63,807 nucleotides of DNA from Lachnospiraceae bacterium. GTDB lineage: Bacteria; Bacillota; Clostridia; Lachnospirales; Lachnospiraceae. Positions 52,982 through 60,857 of the stretch are shown piece by piece. The stretch is taken from contig JAAWBX010000029.1 of the NCBI GenBank assembly GCA_022792885.1, positions 1 to 63,807 on the forward strand. Reading direction: 5' to 3'. The position numbers and the translations under genes were made by a program. The notes under the pieces are model-generated. The model was not told the origin of the DNA. It ran no database searches and was given only the letters and a program-made list of their open reading frames with translations. The stretch's first letter is position 1. The number at the start of each line of letters is the position of its first letter.

Positions 52982-54160
52982 TCACTGGCCGCCTTTCCCC
53001 GCCTTTTCTCCCCGGCCGCCCCGTTTCGGAGGCTTCGCGCCCATAAACTGATAAAAATACGTCTTCATCATCCCGTTATAAATCTTCCGGTTCTTGTCCG
53101 CTTTCCGCCCGATATATTTCTCCGCGTCCTCATACGACGTAATTACATACAAAGACCAGGAATCCAGGGCCCGGTAACGCTCGCCGATCGTCCGGTATAA
53201 TTCCGGCAGTGCGGCCTTGTCTTCCAGCCGCTCCCCATACGGCGGATTCATAATAAGGAAACCGTATTTCTTCGGATGACTCAAAAGATCCACCGATCGC
53301 TGCTGAAAATGAATCAGGCCGTCCACTCCGGCCTCCCTGGCATTCTCCCTGGCCGCCTTTACGATCTCCGGATCCAGGTCATATCCCTGAATATCCACCT
53401 CGCAGCTTAAATCCACCAGTTCCCTCGCTTCTTCCCTCACGGCTTCCCACTCGGTCTTCGGAATCAGTCCGTGCCATTCCATCGCCGTAAACGTCCGCCG
53501 CAGCCCCGGCGCCATATTGGCCGCCATCATGGCCGCCTCAATCGGAAACGTCCCGCTCCCGCAGAAAGGATCCACCAGAATTCGATCTTTCCGCCACGGC
53601 GTTACCATCAAAAGCGCCGCCGCCAGCGTCTCCGTGATCGGCGCCTTGCTTGTCCGCTTCCGATAGCCCCTCCGGTGCAAAGACTCGCCGGTCGTATCCA
53701 GGCAGACCGTCACCGCGTCTTTCAAAAACGTCGCCCGAACCGGAAAAGCCGCCCCGGTTTCGGGAAAAAACTCGTGCCCGTAATGCTCCCGCATCCGAAC
53801 CACCATAGCTTTCTTCATGATCGACTGGATATCCGAGGTGCTGAACAATTTGCTTTTCACGGAAGTCGCTTTCGTCACCCAGAACTTTCCGTCTTCCGGG
53901 ATCAGCGTCTCCCAGGGAAGCGCCTTCGTCCTTTCAAACAACTCTTCAAAAGAAAACGCCTGAAATTCCCCTACCTTCAGAAGCACCCGCTCCGCCGTCC
54001 GCAAAAAAATATTAGCCCGGCAGATCGCCTCCGCGTCCCCGACGAACGTCACTTTCCCGTCCTCCACCCGGCCGACCTCATATCCCAGTTCCTGAATTTC
54101 TCTCTTTAAAACCGCCTCCAACCCAAAATGACAGGGCGCGATCAACTCAAATCTCTGCAT
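52982..54160 (-). CDS. THUMP-domain class I rRNA methyltransferase (RlmL/YpsC type)
   Basis: A 392-residue S-adenosylmethionine-dependent methyltransferase, most likely N2-guanine of 23S rRNA. N-terminal ferredoxin-like plus THUMP domain (about 1-160; ELIAPCHFGLEAVLKREIQELGY), then the catalytic domain with DPFCGSGTFPIEAAMMAAN and the active-site NPPYGERL. The C-terminus is Lys/Gly-rich (KPPKRGGRGEKAGKGGQ), probably RNA-binding. Confidence 0.92.
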   Translation of the reverse strand: MQRFELIAPCHFGLEAVLKREIQELGYEVGRVEDGKVTFVGDAEAICRANIFLRTAERVLLKVGEFQAFSFEELFERTKALPWETLIPEDGKFWVTKATSVKSKLFSTSDIQSIMKKAMVVRMREHYGHEFFPETGAAFPVRATFLKDAVTVCLDTTGESLHRRGYRKRTSKAPITETLAAALLMVTPWRKDRILVDPFCGSGTFPIEAAMMAANMAPGLRRTFTAMEWHGLIPKTEWEAVREEARELVDLSCEVDIQGYDLDPEIVKAARENAREAGVDGLIHFQQRSVDLLSHPKKYGFLIMNPPYGERLEDKAALPELYRTIGERYRALDSWSLYVITSYEDAEKYIGRKADKNRKIYNGMMKTYFYQFMGAKPPKRGGRGEKAGKGGQ

Positions 54161-54220
54161 AATTTTCTCCTTCGTAATACTTTATTGTAATGCTTCGCGC
54201 CCTGCCGTGTCAATGCAGAA

Positions 54221-54520
54221 TTATTCTATTTCACAGGATTTCGGATAGCCTCCCAAAACGGCAATCGCCATATACCCCATCTCGCAGAGCCGGCGGGCCG
54301 CCATCAGAGCGGAACTCCCCCGTTCGCAGTAAAAATAAACCGGCCGGTAAAAAGGAATTTCTCCTATTCTCTCCTCCAGTTCTTCATAAGGAATGGATAC
54401 GGCTCCCGGAAAATGATCCTGCTGATAACATCTCGCATCCCGCAGATCTACGATCATTTCTTTCCCTCTGCGGCTTCTTATCTCAAATTCGTGCCAGGAA
54501 ATGGTTTCCAGCTTCATCAT
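54221..54520 (-). CDS. Single-domain rhodanese-like protein
   Basis: A 99-residue cytoplasmic rhodanese: EMIVDLRDARCYQQDHFPGAVSIP at the front and the active-site Cys loop YFYCERGSSALMAARRL. It could act as sulfur carrier. The first of two tandem ATGs (54520) is preceded by AAGGAAGATC. Transcribed with or after the Ser/Asn/Gln repeat gene upstream, from which a hairpin separates it. Confidence 0.87.
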   Translation of the reverse strand: MMKLETISWHEFEIRSRRGKEMIVDLRDARCYQQDHFPGAVSIPYEELEERIGEIPFYRPVYFYCERGSSALMAARRLCEMGYMAIAVLGGYPKSCEIE

Positions 54521-54556
54521 GATCTTCCTTTCTTCCCTTCCTCTTTCAGTATATGC

Positions 54557-54585
54557 AGAAAGGATGCCTTTCGGCATCCTTTCCG
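54557..54585 (-). terminator. Terminator of the Ser/Asn/Gln repeat gene
   Basis: AAAGGATGCC/GGCATCCTTT stem with a four-base loop, minus-strand tail TTTCTG. Confidence 0.8.
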
Positions 54586-54594
54586 GAGATTTTG

Positions 54595-54792
54595 TTATCT
54601 GCAGTTGTTGCTCTGATTGGAGCTCTTGTTGCTCTGGTTCGAGCTCTTATTGCTCTGATTGTGGGAGCAGTTGCTGCTCTGGTTGGAACTCTTGTTGCTC
54701 TGATTGGAGCTCTTATTGCTCTGATTGCTCTCATTACTGGAGTAATAATTACTCTGGTTGGAGCTCTTGTTGCTCTGATTGCTGTTCGCCAT
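54595..54792 (-). CDS. Ser/Asn/Gln/Lys-only heptad-repeat protein
   Basis: A 65-residue protein made almost wholly of Ser, Asn, Gln and Lys, built from repeats of a seven-residue unit SNQSNKS, with interruptions NYYSSNE, SNCSH and a final NNCR. It has no hydrophobic core, signal or membrane helix. The gene is firmly supported: AGGAGG lies eight bases before the ATG, a sporulation-type promoter precedes it, and a hairpin follows. Composition resembles Q/N-rich prion-like or coat-type structural proteins; two Cys could crosslink. The DNA has a 21-base repeat period. I know of no named family. Confidence 0.8.
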   Translation of the reverse strand: MANSNQSNKSSNQSNYYSSNESNQSNKSSNQSNKSSNQSSNCSHNQSNKSSNQSNKSSNQSNNCR

Positions 54793-54836
54793 TGTGCTAC
54801 CTCCTGTAAATGCTGATTGCTTTTTAAGCTACAGGG

Positions 54837-54866
54837 ATAGTATGCCGCCCATTTTAAAAAATATTC
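54837..54866 (-). promoter_or_regulatory. Sporulation-type (sigma-E or sigma-G) promoter candidate
   Basis: On the minus strand GAATATT, 15 bases, CATACTAT. This fits the sigma-E consensus (K-M-ATATT; CATACA-M-T) at all -35 and 7 of 8 -10 positions; GAATA, 17 bases, CATACTA fits sigma-G equally. No sigma-A-type pair is seen. Confidence 0.55.
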
Positions 54867-55374
54867 ACCGCCTTCGAAACCAGTTAAATAACATAAGAAG
54901 CACAAACGCTCCCCAAAAATACGGACTGAACAAAATTCTAAGCGACGCCCGGAAAAACAATCCGCAAATAGAAAGAATTATCAGAACAAACAAAAGCGGA
55001 ATCACGATCATAAGCGCCTTTACATACCACTTCTCCAAATCCACTTCGCGAATCCAAAAATCCCGCTTGCGCTCCTCCTCCGAACGATACGCCTGTCCGC
55101 TCTGCGCGTCGTATTCATAAGTTCCCCGACTCCTGCCATACTCGTAAGCGCCCGCGTTCTCGCTGGCCCTGGTATTCCCCATGCAGGCATCCAGAATCGA
55201 TTTGGCGATCCATTGGGGCTCGCCCAACTCTTCCATTATGTCCGCTAGGGCTCTGCCTTTTCTCAGTTCTCCGTCGATGTATTGACTGTAATAGTTCACA
55301 TTCTCTATTATAACCGAATCCGGCGCGCCCGCCAGTGCTTCCCGCAATCCCCGGATAAACTCTTCCTTCGTCAT
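54865..55374 (-). CDS. DUF1700-type (HAAS-domain) membrane protein
   Basis: A 169-residue protein: N-terminal HAAS domain (MTKEEFIRGLREALAGAP, then YYSQYIDGELRKGRALADIMEELGEPQWIAKSIL), a Tyr/Gly-rich linker, and two C-terminal membrane helices (about 118-138 and 147-165). Proteins of this class are often encoded with PadR regulators, but none is here. AAGGAGAGCGGA precedes the ATG. Role unknown. Confidence 0.82.
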   Translation of the reverse strand: MTKEEFIRGLREALAGAPDSVIIENVNYYSQYIDGELRKGRALADIMEELGEPQWIAKSILDACMGNTRASENAGAYEYGRSRGTYEYDAQSGQAYRSEEERKRDFWIREVDLEKWYVKALMIVIPLLFVLIILSICGLFFRASLRILFSPYFWGAFVLLMLFNWFRRR

Positions 55375-55475
55375 TCCGCTCTCCTTTTTCGTTTCGTGCT
55401 TTTTATTTTAACATTGAACCACGTATTTTCCTACTAAGGAATCCTTAAAGTTTTATGAATTTTTACCGGGCTCCC

Positions 55476-55505
55476 TTGTTCGAAAGTATCGGCTTAAGAT
55501 ATACT
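55476..55505 (+). promoter_or_regulatory. dtd promoter
   Basis: TTGTTC, 18 bases, TATACT. Confidence 0.6.
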
Positions 55506-55562
55506 TATGAAATAAACGAGCGGCTTCCGGCTTATATATTTACAGAAGGAGGACATATATAT

Positions 55563-55997
55563 ATGAGACTACTGATTCAGCGGGTTTCCGAAGCTTCGGT
55601 AAGTGTAGACAACCACACGATCGGGAAGATCGGGCACGGGTATCTGGTCCTTTTGGGCATCGGGGCCGAAGACTCGGAAGCGGACGCGGACCGGCTGATC
55701 CAAAAAATGGTTCGGCTCAGAATTTTTTCCGACGACGACGGCAGGATCAATCTCTCGCTGAAAGACGTCGGCGGCTCGCTTCTGGTCGTCAGCCAGTTTA
55801 CGCTGTACGCCGATACCCGCCACGGCAACCGCCCCGGCTTCTCCCTGGCCGCCAAACCGGAGAAGGCGAACGCCCTCTACGAATATTTCCTGGCCCGCTG
55901 CCGTGAGACGGTCCCCGTCGTAGAGCACGGAAGTTTCGGCGCCTACATGGAAGTTTCTTTAGTCAACGACGGCCCTTTCACCGTCCTTCTTGAGTAA
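55563..55997 (+). CDS. dtd: D-aminoacyl-tRNA deacylase
   Basis: It removes D-amino acids (and glycine mischarged on tRNA-Ala) from tRNA. The 144-residue protein has the catalytic SQFTLYAD (SQxT) and cross-subunit VNDGPFTVLLE (N-x-GP) motifs and starts MRLLIQRVSEASVSVD. AAGGAGG lies ten bases before the ATG at 55563; the longer upstream frame covers the promoter. Confidence 0.95.
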   Translation: MRLLIQRVSEASVSVDNHTIGKIGHGYLVLLGIGAEDSEADADRLIQKMVRLRIFSDDDGRINLSLKDVGGSLLVVSQFTLYADTRHGNRPGFSLAAKPEKANALYEYFLARCRETVPVVEHGSFGAYMEVSLVNDGPFTVLLE

Positions 55998-56048
55998 TTT
56001 GCGTAATCATCAAAGTCATGCACAAAACAGGAAAGGATAACAATCATT

Positions 56049-56444
56049 ATGGAAAATGATAAGCTCCCGCTTATAATCGATGAACTCCGCGAACAGAAAA
56101 AATACCTGAAAAAGCAGACCCGCCTGATGCAATTATACTCGGGTCTGCTCCTGATTCTAATCGTTACGATTACCGCGGCCGCGCTTTTCCTGGGCCCTCA
56201 AATCGCCGACGTCCTGAAAACAACGCAGACGGTGACAAAAGACCTGGAAAAAGTGGCCTCCGAGCTTGAAGGCGTCGATATCTCCGGAATGCTTGCCAAT
56301 GTAAACGACCTGGTTTCCGACAGCCAGGCAACCGTGCAGGAAGCCCTGCGCCAGATGCAGGCCATCGACATCGAAACTTTAAACGAAGCCATCGACAGTT
56401 TATATCAAATCATAAACCCTCTCTCCAGCCTTTTTCGCCGTTAA
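56049..56444 (+). CDS. Small membrane protein with C-terminal coiled coil
   Basis: A 131-residue protein with a charged N-terminus, one membrane helix (about 31-52; GLLLILIVTITAAALFLG) and a methyl-accepting-like helical tail (DVLKTTQTVTKDLEKVASELEG). AAAGGATAAC lies before the ATG. It follows dtd by 51 bases and may be cotranscribed. Family not recognised. Confidence 0.72.
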   Translation: MENDKLPLIIDELREQKKYLKKQTRLMQLYSGLLLILIVTITAAALFLGPQIADVLKTTQTVTKDLEKVASELEGVDISGMLANVNDLVSDSQATVQEALRQMQAIDIETLNEAIDSLYQIINPLSSLFRR

Positions 56445-56455
56445 ATACCCCGGCG

Positions 56456-56611
56456 TTACAAATCCTTTTCCCGCGAACGGCACGCGCCGGCATTCGCGCA
56501 GCCGCCGCACCCGCAGCCGCATCCCTTCCCCTGCTTCCGGCTCTTATATATGCTTCCGGCCGCCAAAACCGCCAGCACGACCACAACGGCCAACACAACG
56601 ATCGTTCCCAT
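56456..56611 (-). CDS. FeoB-associated Cys-rich membrane protein
   Basis: A 51-residue protein: MGTIVVLAVVVVLAVLAAGS (membrane helix), a basic stretch, then GKGCGCGCGGCANAGACRS with five closely spaced Cys in Cys-Gly pairs and one more. This is the FeoB-associated Cys-rich family, normally the last gene of feo operons for ferrous iron uptake. GGGAGGGAGAAACG precedes the ATG and the stop is TAA at 56456. No feoA or feoB is visible, so this copy is separated from the transporter; flavodoxin and DUF3793 genes 260 bases away are common feo-locus companions. Confidence 0.85.
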   Translation of the reverse strand: MGTIVVLAVVVVLAVLAAGSIYKSRKQGKGCGCGCGGCANAGACRSREKDL

Positions 56612-56654
56612 CGTTTCTCCCTCCCCTGTCTCTTAAAATCCGCCGTAAAATGCA

Positions 56655-56684
56655 AAAACCCGGCCTCTCTGAGAGACCGGGTCA
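56655..56684 (-). terminator. Terminator after tRNA-Arg(ACG)
   Basis: ACCCGGCCTCTCT/GAGAGACCGGGT stem, minus-strand TTTTTGC. Confidence 0.88.
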
Positions 56685-56687
56685 ACA

Positions 56688-56761
56688 CGTGCGTGAGAAG
56701 ATTCGAACTCCCGACACCTTGGTCCGTAGCCAAGTGCTCTATCCAGCTGAGCTACACGCAC
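56688..56761 (-). tRNA. tRNA-Arg (ACG)
   Basis: Acceptor GTGCGTG/CACGCAC, anticodon loop CTACGGA. Confidence 0.95.
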
Positions 56762-56869
56762 ATGCGACAACTTTCGCTGTCAACGCTGTAAATTTTACAC
56801 CCTTTTCCCCGGATTGTCAACTACTAATTCAAAATTTATTCCGAAGCAAAGACGGCCTTCCCCGGCTGC

Positions 56870-57292
56870 CTATTGCGCGAGCATACTTCCCAGATCCCGG
56901 CACTGCTCGGCCGCTTCCGCACCCGGCGCCCCGTTCGCGATCACGCCGTCCGACACCAGCCTGGCACCGTCCGCCCGGCAGGTCTCCTCCCAGTTCTGCA
57001 TCCATTCCCCGCTTCCCCAGCCGTAAGAACCGAACAAGCCGACCTTTTTTCCCTTCAACCCGCTTTCACAGGCCGAAAAGACCGGAGCGAATTCCGAATC
57101 CTCCAGCTCTTCGCTCCCCATGGACGGACAGCCAAACGCGATTCCGTCATAGGAAGCCAGTTTATCCGGACCGAAAGAGCTCACCTGAAACACGTCCGTC
57201 TCGGCTCCCGCGCTTTTCGCGCCTTCCGCCACATAATTTGCCATCTCCTGCGTATTACCGCTTCCGCTCCAATACACGACCGCTACCTTCAT
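56870..57292 (-). CDS. Flavodoxin
   Basis: A 140-residue FMN electron carrier used in place of ferredoxin, often under iron limitation. The phosphate loop is YWSGSGNTQEMA (about 8-18) and the flavin-stacking loops are FGCPSMGSEELED and FGSYGWGSGEWMQNW. GAAGGGAGAAAAATT precedes the ATG at 57292. It follows the DUF3793 gene by 43 bases, an operon typical of clostridial iron loci. Confidence 0.94.
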   Translation of the reverse strand: MKVAVVYWSGSGNTQEMANYVAEGAKSAGAETDVFQVSSFGPDKLASYDGIAFGCPSMGSEELEDSEFAPVFSACESGLKGKKVGLFGSYGWGSGEWMQNWEETCRADGARLVSDGVIANGAPGAEAAEQCRDLGSMLAQ

Positions 57293-57335
57293 AATTTTTC
57301 TCCCTTCTTTTTTCATCTCCGGAAATACCCGAACC

Positions 57336-57881
57336 TTAAGCGACTAATTGCAACAAAGACCGCCCCTCGCGGTAAATCCGCCGATAGATCTCGACGCACT
57401 TTTCAAATTGTTCGAACACTTTTCTGGTTTCCTGTTCATTGTGATACACTTTCCAGAAACCGACGCAGCGGTAATTCATGCCCCGGTTCTCTATAAAACC
57501 GATCACGTCCGCCAGAGGATATCCCAGAAAAAGCCCGATCTCATGAGGAAATTCCCCGACCTCTTCCAGGCGTTCTTCCAGATGGACGATCGCCGAATCC
57601 GGATCGTCCGCGTTATATCCGTACTTTTTCATAAACCCTTTTACGCCTCTGCGTCCCAGGTCGTTTTCCAGCCGGGATCTCCGATAAAGATAAATCTGAG
57701 AAGCGCCGGCACGATGTCTTAACACCCGCAGATAAATATCCCGCCTGTTCAGCGTTTCATTTAAACAGGCGAGCCGCTCCCTCTCTTCCTCCTCCGAACG
57801 AAACCGGTAATTAAACAGAGCCGCCGTCTTCAACCCCGCCAGCACCGGCGCGCCGCACTCGATAATCTGTTCTTCCAACAT
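57336..57881 (-). CDS. DUF3793 protein
   Basis: A 181-residue soluble protein of the DUF3793 family, common next to feo and flavodoxin genes in clostridia. Conserved pieces: GAPVLAGLKTAALF, DIYLRVLRHRAGASQIYLYR, EFPHEIGLFLGYPLADVIGFI and YRCVGFWKVYHNEQETRKVFEQF. The biochemical role is unknown. The start at 57881 follows GGAGGATTGGGC; a longer frame upstream has no binding site and would cross the regulatory region. Confidence 0.9.
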   Translation of the reverse strand: MLEEQIIECGAPVLAGLKTAALFNYRFRSEEEERERLACLNETLNRRDIYLRVLRHRAGASQIYLYRRSRLENDLGRRGVKGFMKKYGYNADDPDSAIVHLEERLEEVGEFPHEIGLFLGYPLADVIGFIENRGMNYRCVGFWKVYHNEQETRKVFEQFEKCVEIYRRIYREGRSLLQLVA

Positions 57882-58046
57882 GCCCAATCCTCCTGCAAAA
57901 CCTGCCTGATATTCCCTCCTAATATTAGCCAAAATCCTTCTTTTTATACGGCTGCCCGGCGATATTCTCTCACGGCCCCGTTTCACGCCGAAACCCGCTT
58001 TCACGATCCGAACGCGATTTCACCTTGCCGACGGGCTCCCCGTTTT

Positions 58047-58066
58047 TAGTTAGTTTTTACTAACTA
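58047..58066. promoter_or_regulatory. Operator-like inverted repeat 1
   Basis: TAGTTAGT-TTTT-ACTAACTA, perfect 8-bp arms, 166 bases before the DUF3793 start. It shares half-sites and geometry with the second repeat at 58102-58121. Confidence 0.6.
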
Positions 58067-58071
58067 TGGAC

Positions 58072-58103
58072 CTTTTAAAAAGCAGCCTGCGCCGCTTTTT
58101 AAA
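58072..58103 (-). terminator. Terminator-like hairpin in the DUF3793 leader
   Basis: TTTAAAAAGC/GCTTTTTAAA perfect 10-bp stem with a ten-base loop. It lies beyond the MATE gene's stop but also downstream of the flavodoxin-operon promoter, so it could end the MATE transcript or attenuate the leader. Confidence 0.65.
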
Positions 58104-58121
58104 GTTATATATACCTAACTA
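58102..58121. promoter_or_regulatory. Operator-like inverted repeat 2
   Basis: On the minus strand ATAGTTAGGTATATATAACT, AGTTA/TAACT arms. It begins about six bases after the -10 box and so covers the transcription start. Confidence 0.5.
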
Positions 58122-58126
58122 TTGAA

Positions 58127-58155
58127 AGAATACCATATCTCCCCGTCGCTGTCAA
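58127..58155 (-). promoter_or_regulatory. Promoter of the DUF3793-flavodoxin operon
   Basis: On the minus strand TTGACA, 17 bases, TATTCT, just downstream of the MATE stop. Confidence 0.7.
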
Positions 58156-58174
58156 CATTTTTCAAAACCCTTTT

Positions 58175-59542
58175 TCAGGCGCTCTTTGCCATCGTCCCTT
58201 TCAGTTTCCGGAACGTAATCGTAAACGTCGTCACGGTCGTCGCCACGGCCAAAGCGTCGGCGATCGGCTCCGCCAGGAACACCGCCATCACCTTATCCGC
58301 AAAGAAATTCGGCAGAATAAAGATCAGCGGTATCAAAAGGATCACCTTCCGCAGCAGCGCCAGAAATACGGAAATCTTGGCGTTCCCCAGCGCGATAAAC
58401 GTCTGCTGGCAGGCGATCTGCGCTCCGAACAGGCCGGAGGAAGCCATGTAAATTCGCATGGCCCATTTGCTGTAATCCATCAGATCCGCTTCGCCGGTAA
58501 AAATCGCGGCAAATACCTGGGGCGCGAACATACTGACGGCCCAGATAACCCCGGAATACACCAGGCACGTAATCAGAAGGATTCGAAACGCCTCCGTAAC
58601 CCGCGCAAGCTTCCGCGCCCCGTAGTTAAAGCTGATAATCGGCTGGGCCCCCTGCGTCATTCCCTGCAAGGGCAGCATGGAAAACTGCATCACGCTGCTT
58701 AAAATCGTCATAGCCCCCACCGCCGTATCGCCCCCGTACTTCAGCAGGGACGTATTAAAACTCACCGACAAAATGCTCTCCGTAAACTGCATGATAAACG
58801 GAGACACTCCCAAAGCGATGCAGGGCAGCAAAACCGCCGGCTCGATCCTCAGATTTTCCTTCCGAATCTTCAGAAAACTCTTCGAAGAAGTCAGAAACCG
58901 CAGCACCCAGACCGAAGAAATCCCCTGGGAAATAATCGTGGCCAGCGCGGCGCCCCGCACCCCCAGCTTCAGCCCGAATATTAGGATCGGATCGAGAATG
59001 ATATTGCAGACCGCCCCGATCAGGACCGTCAGCATCCCCATTTTGGCATATCCCTGCGCGTTGATAAAAGCGTTCAGACCCAACGCCGTCTGCACAAACA
59101 GCGTCCCGCAGACATAAATCTGCAGATACTGCCAGGCATATTCGATCGTATTGCCGCTGGCTCCGAAGAGAAGCAGAATCCGTTCCCCGAAACACAAAAA
59201 GACCGCCGTCAGCGCGACTGCCACCAACACCAGCGCCGCGGTACAATTTCCCAGAATCTTCTCCGCCTGCCCGTGATCCCCGCGCCCCATCATGATCGAA
59301 GCCCTCGGCGCGCCTCCCATACTCACCAGAGCGGCAAAGGCCGAGATCGCCATAATAACCGGCATCGTCACCCCCACGCCGGTCAGAGCGTCCGCCCCGA
59401 TCTCTGCAATATGGCCGATATACATCCGATCCACCATATTATACATCACATTGATGATCTGAGCCGTGATCGCCGGGAGAGCCAGCTTAAAAAGCAGGCC
59501 CGCCACATTCCCTTCACCCAGATTGACTTCTTTTTTTTCCAT
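58175..59542 (-). CDS. MATE-family efflux transporter
   Basis: A 455-residue polytopic exporter with 12 helices in two six-helix halves (the MatE repeats begin near LLFKLALPAITAQIINVMYNMVDRMYIGH and GAMTILSSVMQFSMLPLQGMTQGAQP). It probably exports cationic drugs or metabolites by Na+ or H+ antiport. AGAAGGTATGGA precedes the ATG. It is the gene after the EEP-family gene, 28 bases away. Confidence 0.93.
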   Translation of the reverse strand: MEKKEVNLGEGNVAGLLFKLALPAITAQIINVMYNMVDRMYIGHIAEIGADALTGVGVTMPVIMAISAFAALVSMGGAPRASIMMGRGDHGQAEKILGNCTAALVLVAVALTAVFLCFGERILLLFGASGNTIEYAWQYLQIYVCGTLFVQTALGLNAFINAQGYAKMGMLTVLIGAVCNIILDPILIFGLKLGVRGAALATIISQGISSVWVLRFLTSSKSFLKIRKENLRIEPAVLLPCIALGVSPFIMQFTESILSVSFNTSLLKYGGDTAVGAMTILSSVMQFSMLPLQGMTQGAQPIISFNYGARKLARVTEAFRILLITCLVYSGVIWAVSMFAPQVFAAIFTGEADLMDYSKWAMRIYMASSGLFGAQIACQQTFIALGNAKISVFLALLRKVILLIPLIFILPNFFADKVMAVFLAEPIADALAVATTVTTFTITFRKLKGTMAKSA

Positions 59543-59570
59543 TCCATACCTTCTTTCTTCTGCCCGGTCT

Positions 59571-60689
59571 TTACTTCAGAGAAAATGTCAAAATCACCGG
59601 ATTGTGATCGGAATAGCGAAACTCCGTCTCCACATTCACCGCCGAAGCCTTCACATTGTCCGAAACGATAAAACCGTCCACAATCGTCACATAATTCACG
59701 CCCTTTTCATAAGGAATATCCGCGCCTCTGCAAGTCGCCGTCTCCCCGGCGTTTTCCGCCTCCACAAAATGAAAACCTTCCGCCAGATCGCCGCTATCCA
59801 GAGCAAACACCCATCCCGGTATCTTCTGTTCCGAGGGAAACGCCTCGATCGCCCCCTCCAGCGCATGATTAAAATCCCCGCCCGCGATCACATAATTCCC
59901 CTTCCCGCCTTCTTCCTCCAAAACGGCATTCAGAAGCTTCAGCTGCTCGGCCCGGACCGTCCCTCCCTCGTCATAAGCGGACATATGAAGCTGTATCAAT
60001 ACCAGCTCCTTCCCTCCGTCGATCTCATATCGGTTCACGGAGAAACACCGGTCGAGATCCGTGAACTTCGTGATAAACGCGTCCGAAACCGGGAACTGCC
60101 TCCGGATACTCTCCCGGATTCGATAACGGCTTAAATTCAGCATGCCGGCCTCCACCGCCCCGTGGGGCTCATAAAACGGATAGAACAAATACGCGCTGTG
60201 AAAATTATTGACAAACACCGAAGCATATCCGGAAAACGCTTCGCAGATCCGCTCCCGCTCATTCACCCGATAGCTCCTCGTAGCCTTCTCGTCCACTTCC
60301 TGAATAAAATAAAAATCACAATCCGCCTGCTTCATCCACGCAATGCTCCCGTCGATATTCTCCCACACTTCCTCCTTCGACCGGGCCCTGGCATACTGGC
60401 CGGTCGTCGGCGTCCCGTCGGACATCTCGCCGGTATCCATAAAAAACGAGTAATCCGCCGAGTAGGCACCAAAACCTACATTATAAGTCATCAACGTATA
60501 TTCTTGCCCGATTTCCACCAAATCGGAAGCGTTATTTTCAATCTCCTGCTCCTCAAAATCCGCGATCCGATAATACTGGCACTGCATATAAAGCACATAG
60601 CCGCCGACAAGCAGTACCAACGCGCCGATCAGAACAAGTACCGCCGTCAAAATCTTTTTCCTTATATTCTTTGCCGAGCCTTTTTTCAT
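59571..60689 (-). CDS. Membrane-anchored endonuclease/exonuclease/phosphatase-family protein
   Basis: A 372-residue protein with one N-terminal membrane helix (about 13-34) and an EEP domain outside. Catalytic motifs: LMTYNVGFG, FIQEVDEKATRS (Glu), LVLIQLHMSAYD (His), AGGDFNHALEGA (D-x-N) and FRYSDHNPVIL (SDH). Members are sphingomyelinases, phosphatases or nucleases; the substrate is not known. It starts at 60689, divergent from the DUF4317 gene. Confidence 0.88.
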   Translation of the reverse strand: MKKGSAKNIRKKILTAVLVLIGALVLLVGGYVLYMQCQYYRIADFEEQEIENNASDLVEIGQEYTLMTYNVGFGAYSADYSFFMDTGEMSDGTPTTGQYARARSKEEVWENIDGSIAWMKQADCDFYFIQEVDEKATRSYRVNERERICEAFSGYASVFVNNFHSAYLFYPFYEPHGAVEAGMLNLSRYRIRESIRRQFPVSDAFITKFTDLDRCFSVNRYEIDGGKELVLIQLHMSAYDEGGTVRAEQLKLLNAVLEEEGGKGNYVIAGGDFNHALEGAIEAFPSEQKIPGWVFALDSGDLAEGFHFVEAENAGETATCRGADIPYEKGVNYVTIVDGFIVSDNVKASAVNVETEFRYSDHNPVILTFSLK

Positions 60690-60857
60690 TTTTCGCTTCC
60701 CTTCCCGCTTTTCAGATTGTAATCAAAAAATGCCTGTGATAAAATAACCATTGGCCGTCCCTGACGCCGCGCGGCAGGCGAAGGCCCGCAGATAAAAACG
60801 ACCAAATTCCCCTGTGAAGCGCCGAAAAGCAGCACGGGGCACCTGGAGGATATACCG

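Noticed and set aside
54600..54790. Short tandem DNA repeats as a CRISPR array
   Set aside because: The 21-base period encodes SNQSNKS in frame with a ribosome binding site; there are no unique spacers of constant length and no cas genes.
56410..56733. 107-codon minus-strand open frame over the end of the 131-residue protein and tRNA-Arg
   Set aside because: It crosses a terminator and tRNA; the real gene here is the 51-residue Cys-rich protein in another frame.
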